The translations under genes and the position numbers were made by a program. Of a DNA stretch of 64,000 bases, positions 39,142-51,873 are shown in pieces (the first letter of the stretch is position 1; each line of letters begins with the position of its first letter). Below the pieces are notes generated by a model that searched no databases, was not told where the DNA came from, and saw nothing but the letters and a program-made list of their open reading frames with translations. Origin of the DNA: Gordionus sp. m RMFG-2023 (Eukaryota > Nematomorpha > Gordioida > Chordodea > Parachordodidae); assembly GCF_954871325.1 (NCBI RefSeq), contig NC_088776.1, positions 64,256,954 through 64,320,953 of the forward strand. The letters are read 5' to 3'.

Positions 39142-42100
39142 ATGGGTAAGCCAATTATAATTAATAGTCAGCAGGATTTCTCTCCATTCCTCAAACATTC
39201 CCATTACCTGTTGCTCGTCATTCTGGTGCTCTCCTTAACCTTGTTCCTTTCGTTGACGGTCAAAATGTCTATGGATTCGGTAAAATGCCTCAATACATCT
39301 CACCCTACTTTCCGTCAACGCGAAGAGGTATCCTCGAAATATAAACTAAACGTTGACGGCAAAGTTGCCAACCGCGGGGTCCACTTAAAATTTTCGCAAA
39401 GAACCACCATTAATAGTGAAAAAGTATTTCTTAAACTTCCAGTTATAACGCCACTCCCTCGACCCTCAAAGTTCAACGAATTAAAACAACCCGTCATTCC
39501 CGGGTTTATCAATGACGATCTTTTTATGTCACTCATATTAACGTCGTCTAGCTCTAAGAGACGGATTTTCAAACGCGCTATAAGAAAACTCTCTTCCGCT
39601 CAAGAGCAAATACGCCGCAAAAAGCCGAAAAATTATTACGCCACCCCAGTGTCTGACTATAATTACCTCGAAGTTGACCTAGGTGATAAAAATAACAACC
39701 GATTCGTGGGTAATTTAACGAGCGCTATGCTGACTTCCCCTCACACCCTCTTCACCGACACTGTCTATTATTACTCGAATGCGTTCAAACTCGTCGCAAC
39801 ATTCTTCATGTCCGCCATATTCATGATCGGGTTAGCTGGTAATATAATGGTAGTACTGGTGGTAACAGTCCTCACCACTTCTCCTGGAATGAGAATTTCA
39901 ACAAACGTTTACCTGGTGAGTCTAGCCGTAGCTGATTGTATGTCTCTGCTGGCGGCCGTGCCTGAGCAGTTGGTGAGCAATTTTATGGCTGTCAATAGGT
40001 GGGTTCTTGGTGGAAAGCTTACATGTTCCGGCGCCATTTTCTTACAGTATCTCTCGATAAACGCTTCCGCCCTCTCTATCACCGCCTTCACAGTTGAGCG
40101 ATATTTAGCTATAAGTTACCCTCTCAAGGCCCAAATATTATGCAGTTACGACAGGGCTCAAAAAATAGTGGTGGGAGTTTGGGTGTTCTCCCTCTTATAT
40201 AGCTGTCCTTGGCTATTTCTCACGTCCACTTTCCCCATGTACATTCTCGTCAAACACGAAGATAGCTTGTTTAACCTAAAAACTCAGCGTCACAATCTGA
40301 GTACCACGAACAACGTCAGTGGCAATATAGATTCCGGTGCATTTTATCGCGATTCAAACGCGACCACTATGAGCAACTCGATAATACCTAGCGTAAACAA
40401 GACCTATTTCGAGATAGTGTATCAATGGCAACATTGCAATTATGTTATATCGCGGGAGGCTTACCTAGGTTATTACATGACCGATTTGATTGTCTTTTAT
40501 GTCCTACCGCTCCTCATTTCGTTTGTGTGTTACGGGCTTATTATAAGGATCCTATTCAAGAGTTCCAGAATGACTTTTACTTCTTCCGAGACAAAAGAAC
40601 CCCTTGGTATCGGGAAGTCTGGCTGCAAGGTCGAATACAATAATATAGACCACCAACCCATGTGTCGTAAAAGTTTGTTTATGCTCATCAACAAAGACGC
40701 CAGGCATCCTTCTCACCAACCAAGCAAGATTTCACATTCCAGCGGTGATGATCAGAGCTTTCTCAATTTGAGTAATACAGCTGTATCTGAGATCCCTCGT
40801 GTAGGGAGGAACCCATCCACCGATAATCGTGTCAATCATAATAAGAAAAAGACCCTCAAAGAATATGTACACATAGGAAAAATTGACAAATTCAAACGTG
40901 GTCTAGCTAATCCAAATATTCTTAACGCCTTTCGTTCCGATAAATGGAAAAAAATGATTAATATTAGAAATACTCATAGCCCTAAAAAAGACCGCGGCGG
41001 GGCTAATATTTCCAGTTATAAGACAATGAATAAGGAAAAGCCTGTGCACCATCTAAAATCTCATTCCACCAGCATAAGAATTAAAATGCAGGTCAAAATT
41101 AGAAGAAATATTATATATTATTATTATTATAGTGTTCAATTTATACTAACTGAGATAAGCCAAACAGCTCTCTGGAGTTAGTTAATATGAGGATACGATT
41201 AAGCATCTAAATAGATCATGGAGAGGGGGAAGGGCGTTTGGTTCAACCCGACCCTGTTCATAAACAAAACTAGTGTTGTTAAACGGCTCGTTTTGAGTCG
41301 ATTTTTAAAAACGGCTGACTCAATATTTTCAGAAAAATGTGGCCTAAGACTTGAGATTTTGCTAATTGATGATACAACTTCCTGCTATCTATAAGTGAAA
41401 ATCTTCAGGCTTGCTTTATATTATTCAGGATAAAGTGTCGAGTTAGCCGTTTAACAACACTAAATAAAACTAGTTCCATACTTCTTTCTAAATTTTAAAC
41501 ACTTCGATTTAGGAATTTTTGTTTCTATCATGCCTTAGTATTTGTTCATAATTCTGAATTGGACATTCTGTCTAGAAAAGCAGCTAAGACCACCCAGTCA
41601 TTTATATAATATATATAATTTTGACATGAGGCAAATGATGATATACTGTTTAAAATAAGGTTAGAAATGTATTTTTATTTATTTTATTGTCTAAAAAATC
41701 TCATTCTATTTGGACAGCTATACAGACAGAGCTTTAAAATAGGAAGGATAAAAAATGATAGATTTTTTAACATTAAATTTAGCAAATAATTATCGAGTTT
41801 TTATTTTAAATTGGAAATTATAAGAGGTTCATTCCTTAGATATATTAATTTAATGGGAGATAATAGAAAGATAATATACATCTGAGACCTGTAGAGGTAT
41901 CATTTGCATGGCCCGGACCGGACCGGTCTGAGGGCCTGACCTGCAGGTCTATGATATACATATTTACTAAAATATAAAGGGTCGCATAATCGTGGTCACC
42001 ACTTAGAAACGGTTTGTAAAACGATGATTCTATTGTAATCAGATCATGTCAGAGGTGAAATTATTGAGCTCAACCCCGTTAAGTTTTTTGTGCCCCAGAT

Positions 42101-44981
42101 TTTGGGAAATTTTATTTTAAACATTTAGGCCACATATTTTTGACTTAATAATTTTCAAAGGAAATTGAATAAATGAAATACCAAAATGAATGTAAAATTA
42201 TTTTTTTTAATAAAATTCACCTTGGCGTTGTTTTAGCCCACATTCCATTTTAAACATCTGATTATTATACACGAGTGTCCGGTACCTAATCTGTAGGCAT
42301 CTGATTATAATAATCATTATAAAAAATAAATATATTTATTATGTGGGCATTCGAAAATTCACAACAAAGTAGAATGGTTCACTAGTTACTTGAGGTTTCA
42401 AATCTTTGTGATACAAACCGGGGTCATTTTGGACATGGGGGGCCCACTCATATAGATATTTCACCATTTTTATGGCACTCTAAAATCAAAAATATCCCGA
42501 AATATCCACGGTCTCCCCTAATATACCTTCCTTTCTTGTTTATCATTTGGTTTTTAAAAAAAATCATCTGGAAGATTATTTTTGTTCATAATTTTAAATT
42601 TATAGGTGATAAAGATGTTGGTCGTAGTGGTGTGCCTATTCGCGCTCCTGTGGATGCCCTACAGGATTCTAGTCGTCTACAATTCTTACGCTTCCGCTCA
42701 ATCCAAGATAACCAACTTATGGTTGCTAAATAGAAAAAGAAAATTATATATATATAAATATATTCCAAAACGGACCTCTTGTGTATATATTAGACGAGGA
42801 AGGGAACCACTCCTATCACCCCCCCCCCCAACTTTATATGATTAATTTTGAAAATATGAGATCGGCTAGATCATTCCGTATTTTTAAGGAATATCGGTTA
42901 TCCGCCGATTAAAAATGGTTCTATCCGATATATCGAAATAGCGATTAAATTAAATTTAATTATTTTACGATTCGATAAGAGCCTTAATAGTGCGCGCCAA
43001 TTGGAGGTTTCAAATGTTTACCCGTTATTAAAAAAATCGGCTCTAATCGAACCATAACAACACTAAGTAATAAACCTTCTCATTAAGTTGTCCAATCATT
43101 TTATTCTCTTGGATTTATGAGTCAGTATATATTTTATTATTCTATTCTTGGGGTTGGGAAGGAAAGATTTTGCATAAATCCTTGAAAATCGGTTATAAGA
43201 TGTCGGCATGCCATTTCTCTGTGGTTGGAACTTTACTAGAGGAATATTAGATAATTCATTGTTTTGGAGATATCGAATTTTTTATTTATTTTTAAACTTT
43301 TAAGATTTATTATAGCACACCTTTTATTTAAAAAGTAAATAAACTTAGATGTTACCTATTATATCGGTAAAAAACGAATTTTATTTGTAATTCTTTTGTA
43401 TATATATGCTTTTGTATAATTGTCAAATTTAATTCTAATAATATGCAATTTGATTAACCTCGAAAATATCATATCAAATGTAGGAAAGTTATAATATTCT
43501 ATTACAAATATAATATTCATCAAATTATAACATTTTAAAATAGATAAAATATTAAGTTATAACATTACTCATTTCTTAAATTTAACACTTTCTTTCCTTT
43601 ATTTATCATCTTATAATTTTATATAAATTTACCCCCCCCCCCCCAACCCTTCCCATTTAGGTATAAATTGTTTTGCCGATTAATGGTATTCATAAACAAC
43701 GCAACTAACCCATTCCTTTACAGTCTTCTTTCGGTTAAATTTAGAAGCGCTTTCAGGAAACTGTGCTCCTGTAGATGTTCCACGTGTTCCCACCTGCTTT
43801 GCCTGTCTTTCGACGGAAGTAAAAAGGGCTCGGTGAATGATGACCATAATAGACCGACAGCGGATTACCCCACCAGTTTTTATTACAACGAGGAAACCGT
43901 GCTTTCTGAGGAGAGTTTGGAAACCGATGCCCAAGATCATAACGAACACGATCATAAGTTATCGAATCTTCACGATTTGAGGAAGAAGAATAATAAGTGG
44001 GGAACGAAATCCTTTTCCCAGGCCATAAATTCATTGTTCCAAAGAAAGGGTTACCGATCCACGACAATGCCAAGGCGAATTTCCCCTAACATAATAGCCA
44101 AGAAGAAGATAAGCAACATTTTTGCCAACAAGAGTGTTTATAATAGAGAAAATAGTAGCTTTAGTAGTATAAGGAGCTACAAAGGAATACCGTTCGACTG
44201 CGCTCGCAAGTTGAGCCACTCTGATAAAATTTATTCGCCCTTTCCAAAGATCGCATCGTCTTATGATGATGAGGAAAATAGGGATGAAAACATGATGGTT
44301 ACATATGAACATGATCTGCATCCCAGCTCGATGTCTAAACCGTCTACACATCCGAAAAAGAGCGTGACCTTTAAACCTGATCTGCTAGTTCAAGATGGCG
44401 GGGCTGATAACCATGATAATGAAAATATTGACAATAATATTAACGATATAGTAATTCGGGGTAAAACTACCCAAATTCCAGACTCTGTTACCTCTGATAC
44501 TATTGCATATAAGAACAAAGAGAATTCACTTAATAATAGCGTACCCAATCATCTGCTCATGACTAAAGGGGACGATGGCAAAGACCTCATTGATAGGGAT
44601 GCGACAGTATTGATTCCTGTTACCGCTGTTTTCAACATTCACTCTCGAGAAAATTTTGATGGAAATGTCGATGAAGGTAAACCGCGCCAAATCACAATCC
44701 CGGAAGTAACAAACGTCCATAATAACAATTTGCGTGATAATTTTAATACGGGGTTGAAGTTGAATCACGTATCGAAAATAAATAACGATAATATTGGCGC
44801 CAAACGCGATTTAATCACCGCCGATCTAAACGAGAATAAACATAATTTTACGATCATGGAAGATAATTCTCAAAATGTAGGACATATTCCAAAAATAAAT
44901 GGCGACGATGGTGGCAAAGATATCGTTTGGGTCAAGAGAGAAAATGGCGGACTCTATATATCCATCGAAACTAAAATTTGA
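39142..44981 (+). CDS. TRHR: TRH receptor-like neuropeptide GPCR (complete, three exons)
   Basis: A class A GPCR of the plasma membrane, expected to bind a TRH-like amidated peptide and signal mainly through Gq. Exons are 39142-41091, 42606-42721 and 43661-44981 (1128 aa, phases exact). The ATG at 39142 is the first after an in-frame TAA at 39088-39090. There is a hydrophobic segment at residues 22-40. TM1 lies near 214-244 (GLAGNIMVVLVV), then YLVSLAVAD in TM2, LQYLSINAS in TM3, ERY at 319-321, the Cys295-Cys432 pair, WMPYR at 666-670 and NPFLY at 705-709. Tyr303, Asn307, Tyr669 and Arg695 align with the four TRH-contact residues known in human TRHR. The first splice site falls before VIKML, at the start of TM6, where vertebrate TRHR genes are also split. 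N-terminus, loop 2 (four N-glycosylation sites), loop 3 (about 178 aa) and tail (about 410 aa) are much longer than in 398-residue human TRHR. The cysteine-rich CSCRCSTCSHLLC after helix 8 suggests palmitoylation. Confidence 0.93.
41273..41460. mobile_element. Family D MITE in receptor intron 1
   Basis: The ends are GTGTTGTTAAACGGCTCG and GAGTTAGCCGTTTAACAACA. After the left end comes TTTGAGTCGATTTTTAAAAA. The flanks TAAACAAAACTAG (left) and TAAATAAAACTAG (right) look like a target-site duplication of about 13 bp with one mismatch, which may however be partly chance in AT-rich DNA. Confidence 0.82.
41884..41953. mobile_element. Family B element, minimal copy
   Basis: GAGACCTGTAGAGGTATCAT then TTGCATGGCCCGGACCGGAC leads almost at once into GGGCCTGACCTGCAGGTCTA. 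The element is reduced to two arms of about 35 bp, in receptor intron 1. It is a useful definition of the family's ends. Confidence 0.75.
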
Positions 44982-45002
44982 TATATCGCGGGAGGTTTCT
45001 CT

Positions 45003-45008
45003 AATAAA
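45003..45008 (+). terminator. Polyadenylation signal AATAAA for the TRH-receptor-like gene
   Basis: AATAAA lies 22 bp after the stop codon, and a second at 45135-45140. Either would give a very short 3' UTR. In DNA this AT-rich, chance matches are common. Confidence 0.4.
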
Positions 45009-45794
45009 TATTGTATGGTATATTTTCTTATTAAAATATAACTGTATATTGGATTGGTGATGTAAATTATATACGTATATTTTATAATATTACAAATATA
45101 TTTGAAGTATGCAAAATTAAATAATTATTAATTTAATAAACAAGACATATTATACCTTCTTTCCGGTGGGAGTATTAACTCTTGAGATATTAAATTAAAT
45201 TTTCTTGATATTCTGAAAGATCCTATTAATATTCCCATTAAATAGAATGAGGGGAAAAATAAGCAGGTAAAATAATTAAATATAATTAGAGAACTAGGTG
45301 AAAGACTTTTAGAATAATTTTATTAAAAACCTTAAGCACTCAATAAGGATGCATACTATAAATGTGTTTTTCGGAATGAAATTTGTAACAAAATTATCCC
45401 AATGAAAGGAATTAATAATCCCGGAACTATATCACTTAACCTAAGCCTAAGTGTGCGTAAGATCTTCAGTTATCATTTCTTATGATAAAAATGAATAGGA
45501 AATGAATATTCAAAAAGGAAACAAATCATAATATTTGATGATAACGCTCAGCGTAGTATGTATATACCTTACATTAATTCTCTTTTGATTGTCATCCATT
45601 TCCATTATATTTCTATCACAACTTTTATGACCTTGATGATCTGAGTTATATTTATCATCCAAGGTATCACGGTCATCTTAGTTATCTCTCGGTGTATTTT
45701 GCGACACGAAAAAACCACAAAAGGAAAATCAAAAAAATTATCCTAGGATTTCGGCTACGAGCGATACATCGTCAGAATTTCGAGTACCACGTAG

Positions 45795-45860
45795 TGATTC
45801 GGGCCTAATTTTTCAAGCCCGGCCAGGCCCAAATTTTAAAAAAGTTTTGCCGGCCCGACC
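45795..45860. mobile_element. Family C left end, partial
   Basis: GTGATTCGGGCCTAATTTTT then CAAGCCCGGCCAGGCCC and TTTTGCCGGCCCGACCCGAA match the left arm of the copy at 10509-10793 (GTGATCTGCATCGGGCCTC). No right arm is visible. Confidence 0.5.
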
Positions 45861-46968
45861 CGAACTCCCAAATCTATTTAATAGTTTTAAAACGAGATCA
45901 TTTTATTATATACCTAATAAAAAAAATCTGTTTGTAATTCGAGTATCATCATCAAAGCAAATCTTTTAGATAAAAATTCGGTGCCATTGCACAGCCATCG
46001 ATATGCATAGTGCCGAAAGTTTGGTAACGACATTTCCACCCGAAAATTTATCTAATTTTTAATGATTTCGAAAAGGCAGAATGTATATTACATATAATTT
46101 TTTGCGAAATACCATTAAATTGTTTCAATTAACTAAATTCACTTTTTTTCCGGATATAGCTAGTTGACAATCAAATTAATTTTTTTTAAAACCAATTTAC
46201 TGGATCCATTTGATTTTTCCAATTATCGATAAAATTTAATGAATGGCAAAATTTATTGATTATATTTTTTTTTATGATTTGGAAGAGAGCGAGAGATAAG
46301 ATTTAATCTTTAAAAATGGTAAAGATATTCATTATAATAAAATTTTTTATTTTTCCTAGTTGATGAAAAAGTTTTCTCTATGATTTAAGTACTTTATTGG
46401 GAAAATAAGTTTATAATAAAAAGGCTAAATTTATTAATAGATATTTTTTTAATAGTTTGATATACTTAATTTAATAAATATACAATAATATATAATTATT
46501 TTTAGTAAGTGTTTCCATTGTAAAAAAAAGTAATTCCCGTTATCTATTATTTTATTTTATTTTAACTTAAAATTATAAAACTTTTATTAAATTAATCTTT
46601 CATGACAAGGAAATTATAACACAAAAATGTACGAAATATTCTCCATATTCCCAATTTGGGAATCAAATTGAGGAGGACAAAGATGACATTTTGTCAATTT
46701 ATTACAGATTTTTGTTTAAAAAAAATTTAATTTAAAATAAATGTATTCAGTTCTTTATCATCTTATTGATATCAATTTCAAAATTTACTTTAAATAATTT
46801 TCTAGGAGATATAAAGCGAGATTCCCAATTTTCAACTGTTTCATACCGAATTCATCTTGCTTAACCCCTGAGTAGTGTTATTAAACCGCTCAGGGTTAGG
46901 AACAGTTTGGATTTATTTTTTGAGGGAGTAGGCATTTAGTGGGTAAGGCTAGAAGCAGGATAAATTTC

Positions 46969-47274
46969 AGAAACCTGCAGGCCCGGCCTTAAGCCCGGGT
47001 ACCCGGGCTGGGCCGAATTTAATTTTTTAAAGTTACCCGGACCGGGCCAAGAAATTTTTTAAAAAAAATATCTAGGCCGGGCCGTATATTTTAAAACCAA
47101 ATATTTGAAATCGACATTATTAGCTGTAAAATTTCAAAATAAATAAATATATTTTAAAAAAACCCTAGCCGGACCTGAAAATTTTTTTTAAAAAAAAACC
47201 CGGGCCGGGCTCGAAAAAATTTTTGAAAAAAACCCGGGCCGGGCCATACAAATGGCATCTCTGCAGGTCTCTGA
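46969..47274. mobile_element. Family B element, full copy with reiterated core
   Basis: It starts CAGAAACCTGCAGGCCCGGC and ends GGCATCTCTGCAGGTCTCTG. The GGCCGGGCC core recurs several times, separated by runs of A and T. The internal GTATATTTTAAAACCAAATA matches the copy at 4269-4453. Confidence 0.78.
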
Positions 47275-49683
47275 TAATTTATTGGAAGGGGGGGGGGTGG
47301 ATATCTATTTATTAGATGAAATAGGGAATAATATATTCGGGTTTTAGTTTTAAATTTTAAGGTTTTGTTACATTTGGGTTTTTCAATTAATCATATAATT
47401 TGATATCTAAAATGTAAAGCTAAAGCGAGTATTATTATAAAATCTAATTTATAAATAATATACATACATATATATATTTATATATATATATATGAATAAA
47501 CTTGTTAACTTAATTAAAAATAGTTGTGTGATAGCTCTTTTAAGATTAATTTTTTTCTATTTATAATTAGTAATTTGCCTAATCTCTACTAAAATGAGAA
47601 TATAAAGTAAAAACCATAAATTTAATATTGATTGATAGGAAGATAAAGGCGATTCAATAGTATAGAAAAATTTTAAATTGAAAGGAAATCACGAATTTAC
47701 ATTGTCAAGGGAAAATTAAATTTTCAAATTTAGTTTCATAAATTCAAATTAATTATTTTAAAGAACTGCTATGAATCGGGTTAACCCGGTTTTGTTGATA
47801 TCTTTATAACGTCGGTTACGGTTGAGGCAAATATAACGGTTGTTCAGTTCGAAACTCTGTGTATTGATGTAAAAATGTACCTTTAAATAAACTATTATAT
47901 TATACAATAACATTGCTAAACATCGACAAAATCTATATATTCATGCAAAACAATATGGGAGATAATAGTCGCATGCCATGCCAAAATGAAATGATAGATA
48001 TTAACGAAGATGTTTTAAAACGAGCAAATATTTTGCAATATACTAAAATAATGCATTCATTATAGATGAGGAGGTTTTTTAAAATTGAATTCATGTTCTA
48101 AAAAAATACACTTTTACATTCACAATATTTTGATAGTAGATGGTAGAATATAATTAATTTACTTTATTATTTTAATTTTTGAAGTTGACAATGTGAAAAA
48201 AAACACCGGCAAAGGCAATGGGAATTTTTTTTTTTGGGGGGGGGGGGGGATTGCATTCAATGGTAATCCTGTCATGTAGACGTTACCCAAAGATAAAATT
48301 ATAACTTCTAATATATTAAAAAAATATTTTTTGAAGATTCATACCAAATTTTTCATATCTCTCCCGAATCTTATTATTTTTACATACTACACATCTATAT
48401 AACTTTCTGCCTTCCTTCCGTATATTAATAAATATATATAAATATCTACAAAGTTATAATTAATCAAAAAAAACTCAAAATATTCTATTGGATAAGATAA
48501 ATTGTAATTTTTTATGAAGAAAGAAATAATTAGGAATATTTTGGAAAAAAATTATTTGATCTCCTATTTATAATTGATTTATTTTTATGTTTTTGATAAT
48601 TTAAAATGTTTCGTTCAGTGCAAAGTTAAATGTAGCAGCCAATATGTTTCTTTTCGTTTTTAGAGGACTAGTGGGCTAAGGCCTCATTCCGAACTCGTGG
48701 AATTACGAAGCATCCAATAAGTTTCTTTCGTGGCCTAATACAAATGTCATAGAACGCGTTAGCGGTTATCTTAGGGCTATGCAACAAAAATAAGAGTGTT
48801 TATTAGTAGCGTCACTAAGGGAGGGAACGTCAACTTTAGTCTATTGAAAAATTTAAAGATCAAAAGTTTTTATGCCACTAAAAAAGGTAATTTTCTATAA
48901 TGTTAGCCAAATAACATGAAATTTCTGTAAGTTAGCTGAAAAAAAAGAAGAAGGTAATATTAGATAATATTAACTAAAAAAATTAAGATTAAATTATAAT
49001 ATTAAGCTGGTAGCCCACGCTAGTGCTTAACCTAAGGCTATGAAACGTAAATAAGGCTAAGGGTTAATTTTTATATTAGATTATGAGAAATATCAATTTA
49101 TTTGAGGCAAAATTTACTATATTCGGTTAAATTTAGCATATAAGAGTGTAGAATTGATTAATAAAAAATTTGATTCCCACTTATGACCAATTTAAAAATA
49201 AAAGTGAGATATTTTATTTGATTTCTTTTTCCGAGGATATTTTTGTATGTAGTTATATTTTGCCCAGGAAATTTACGTTTGGGATTCTGGCTTAACGCAG
49301 CTATCGCTGCGCGAAACACACGTTAAACTGTCCCAAGGGACGGAATTGTTGTATTATTTTTAATAATTAAAATGTTATTTGGGTAAATATTAAGAATAAT
49401 CTCTATTTTTAAAAAAAACAATCAGATTATCTTCACAAGAATCTTCATAAATTATCATCAAAATTTTTATATCTTTATCAGAACTTAATCTACATTAATA
49501 TTTTTAACTTATAAGTTTTTTTTAGATTTGAGCTCTTGACATCGAGGATAGAATATTTAAATTGGGGAGGGGGGGTGTTTGAAATAATGCACGATCTACA
49601 TGTTACCCAAATTAAAATTTATTGAGTATGTAGGACATGGATTAGACAGTTTACAAAATACTCTTTATCGTGAGGTATTTAAA

Positions 49684-51872
49684 TATGGTAAATTAATTTG
49701 AAATTTCCATTTTATATTATTTTTATAGTTATTTTACTCTTTCTTTAAATCCTTAGTTGGTAAGGATGTGATAGTTGAACTAAAAAATGATTTAAAGTAT
49801 TGATATTCGATTGTATTGTTTTTTATTATTTTTTTAGTATATGTGGTACTCTACATTCAGTAGATCAATATTTAAATATCAAGTTAGTTGATGTAAGTGT
49901 GACAGATCCTGAAAAATATCCACATATGGTAAAATATTTTAAGAATTTATGGTTATATTTAAAGTAATAAGTTATATACAAGTTTAGACTGTATAGAAAT
50001 GAGTTTGTTATCAAATAGAAATCATGTTCTTTTTATTTAAATCAGAAATATGCAAGCCAGGCCGCATTAAAATTTTTCTTAAATTGCTGGGCTTAAAATA
50101 TTTTTCTAAAAATAACTAGGTTTAGCTGGGCTGTTATTAGCTATAAAAATTAATAATAATTTTTTTAAAAAACTGGGTTAGCCCTGAAAATATAAAATCT
50201 GGGACAGGCCATGCAAATGATACCTTTGCAGGTCTCTGTTTAAATAATCTTTAAATATCTTATTTCTAATAATGCTTTTCTTTATTTCATAATAAAATTA
50301 AATTAAAAAGTTAGTTTACAAAGTAAAATTATTTGAATAATAGCATTTCAAATGCATTTCTTTATTACATAAAAATAAAAAGTTACAGTTTATAAAGTAA
50401 AATTATTTGAATATTAGCATTTTAGATTACATCATAATCTCAAAATTAAATAAGTAACAAGAATAAGTACTTATCTGAATATTAAAAAGCATTATATCTT
50501 TTTCTAAAATAATCATTACCTAAAATTAGAATAGTTAAATATAGCATTTCTATTTATGGAGAATACAACTTAATTAAATTAGTAAAAAATATTTTAAATT
50601 ATAAGATATAATGATGAAGTGGTATACATCAAAATTAAACATTTTTTTATTAACTTTATTTTATTTGTAAAAGTAGGCTGCCCAAAGCAGACTTCTATTT
50701 TTTATAAAATTTATAAATTTTAAATAAAGAAGGTTTTTAAAATATAAAAATAATTATTAGTTAATTTTATCAATAAATAATCAATTTTTAAATAATTTGG
50801 CCATAGCCATTTCATCGTATTTAAAATTGTTTCAAAACTGAATAACCTTCCAACAGGAGTTGATAAAGGCAGCAGAAAATCTTCATGAGCCTTAATTTTT
50901 AAGCCAGTCCCGCAGTAAAAAATGCCTGTAATCTCTTTTTTTAATCTCCGATCTTGTTATTAAAATAATATTTTTTATTTATTTCATATTAACCAATATT
51001 TTACAAGTTTATTAGGTAAAATACACCAAAATAAGATAAATTAAGAGCATACCAACGACATATAATAATACCTAGACTGAAGATTCATTCTTTAAAAGTG
51101 TACACATCAATGAAAAACAGCTGGGGAAGCCATTTTAGTTATTTGTATCATTAAAATTTTTAAAACGAAAGGCCAATTTATTCCTATGCCTAGCGTAAAC
51201 TTTATTAAAGAATTTACCTAATAATAAGGAAGCAAGTTATCAAATTAATAGTAGTTTTTAACATGAGAATAATTACCATATGGATTACCAAAAAGGCAGG
51301 TTCAGCTGATTTGCATTCAATGAAGCTTTCAAATGCATTATTATGAATGCATCTTCAGTCTAGGTATTATTATATGTCATTGATTGACTTACAATTTTTG
51401 TAGATAATATTTTAATGCAATTTTTTCATTAACAGAATCATTTTATAATTCACTTATTTTGTTAATTAACTTTCATCTTTTATAAATGAAAATATTAAGC
51501 TTTCCAAAATTTTATTTAATTCATTTAAGCATTTTTTTCTATCAAATTTTTTTACACAATGAAAAAACCTTTTTTTTTCTTCGTTTTTTGAATTCTATTC
51601 TGGCATTTTGTCTGGATCTTTCGTTCATGCCATTTTCGGCCTTTAATATGACCCCGACTATAATTTTACCTATCCGATTGACTTAGTCAGTTTAAAAATA
51701 TCGACTTATCATCTTTTCACCAAAGTCTTTTTTTTCAAAAAAAAAGTTATCCGTCAAAAATTGCTTTATCCGCGGATCCGTTGTCAGGTACGTTCAATTA
51801 CCTTACGATGACGTAGACACAACGTTATTACAAGACGCTACTAGGAAAGAAGCCACTGCGACTCATAAATAA
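49684..51872 (+). CDS. LSM2: U6 snRNA-associated Sm-like protein LSm2 (complete, four exons)
   Basis: A subunit of the heteroheptameric LSm rings: LSm2-8 binds the U6 snRNA 3' end in the nucleus, LSm1-7 drives cytoplasmic mRNA decapping. Exons are 49684-49686 (ATG only), 49729-49796, 49838-49928 and 51747-51872 (stop 51870-51872), with phases 0, 2, 0. They sum to 95 codons plus stop, the exact length of human LSM2. Translation gives LFYSFFKSLVGKDVIVELKN, then ICGTLHSVDQYLNIKL (Sm1) and VTDPEKYPHM, then LSVKNCFIRGSVVRYVQLPY (Sm2 with the IRGS RNA-contact motif) and the tail DDVDTTLLQDATRKEATATH ending in K. The first two introns are only 42 and 41 bp; the third (1818 bp) contains a family B and a family A element. 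The 5' UTR may extend into exons upstream. The match is close to residue-for-residue, so the identity is nearly certain. Confidence 0.96.
50047..50239. mobile_element. Family B element, AT-drifted copy in LSM2 intron 3
   Basis: It begins ATATGCAAGCCAGGCCGCA and ends GCAAATGATACCTTTGCAGG then TCTCTG. The interior GGGCTGTTATTAGCTATAAA matches the family. The GC core has largely decayed (GGGACAGGCC), so this is an older copy. Confidence 0.65.
51054..51383. mobile_element. Family A MITE, copy 6, in LSM2 intron 3
   Basis: It starts ACGACATATAATAATACCTA then GACTGAAGATTCATTC and ends GCATCTTCAGTCTAGGTATT then ATTATATGTCATTG. Both arms carry the same GAAGAT variant of GACGAT, a compensating change that keeps the ends complementary. 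The orientation matches copies 3 and 5. Confidence 0.9.
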
Positions 51873-51873
51873 A
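51868..51873 (+). terminator. Polyadenylation signal overlapping the LSM2 stop
   Basis: AATAAA overlaps the TAA stop (ACT CAT AAA TAA AT). Another lies at 52054-52059. Use of the first would leave almost no 3' UTR; the second is more ordinary. Confidence 0.3.

Larger units (their letters stand above)
45009..49683. other. Intergenic stretch between receptor and LSM2 genes
   Basis: No gene is recognised. It holds a partial family C end (45795-45860), a family B element (46969-47274) and homopolymer G runs (47287-47296, 48236-48249). GC-richer patches at 48665-48790, 49010-49065 and 49275-49340 share GGGCTATG / AAGGCTATGAAACG / GGCTTAACGCAGC-type words and may be remnants of one repeat. Confidence 0.5.

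Noticed and set aside
40425-40643. 72-codon plus-strand frame inside the receptor exon
   Set aside because: Shadow of the receptor reading frame. The same applies to the minus-strand frames at 39315-39572, 39909-40091, 43680-44351 and 44526-44768.
51486-51686. 66-codon ORF upstream of the last LSM2 exon
   Set aside because: It lies wholly within LSM2 intron 3, is AT-driven and matches nothing known.
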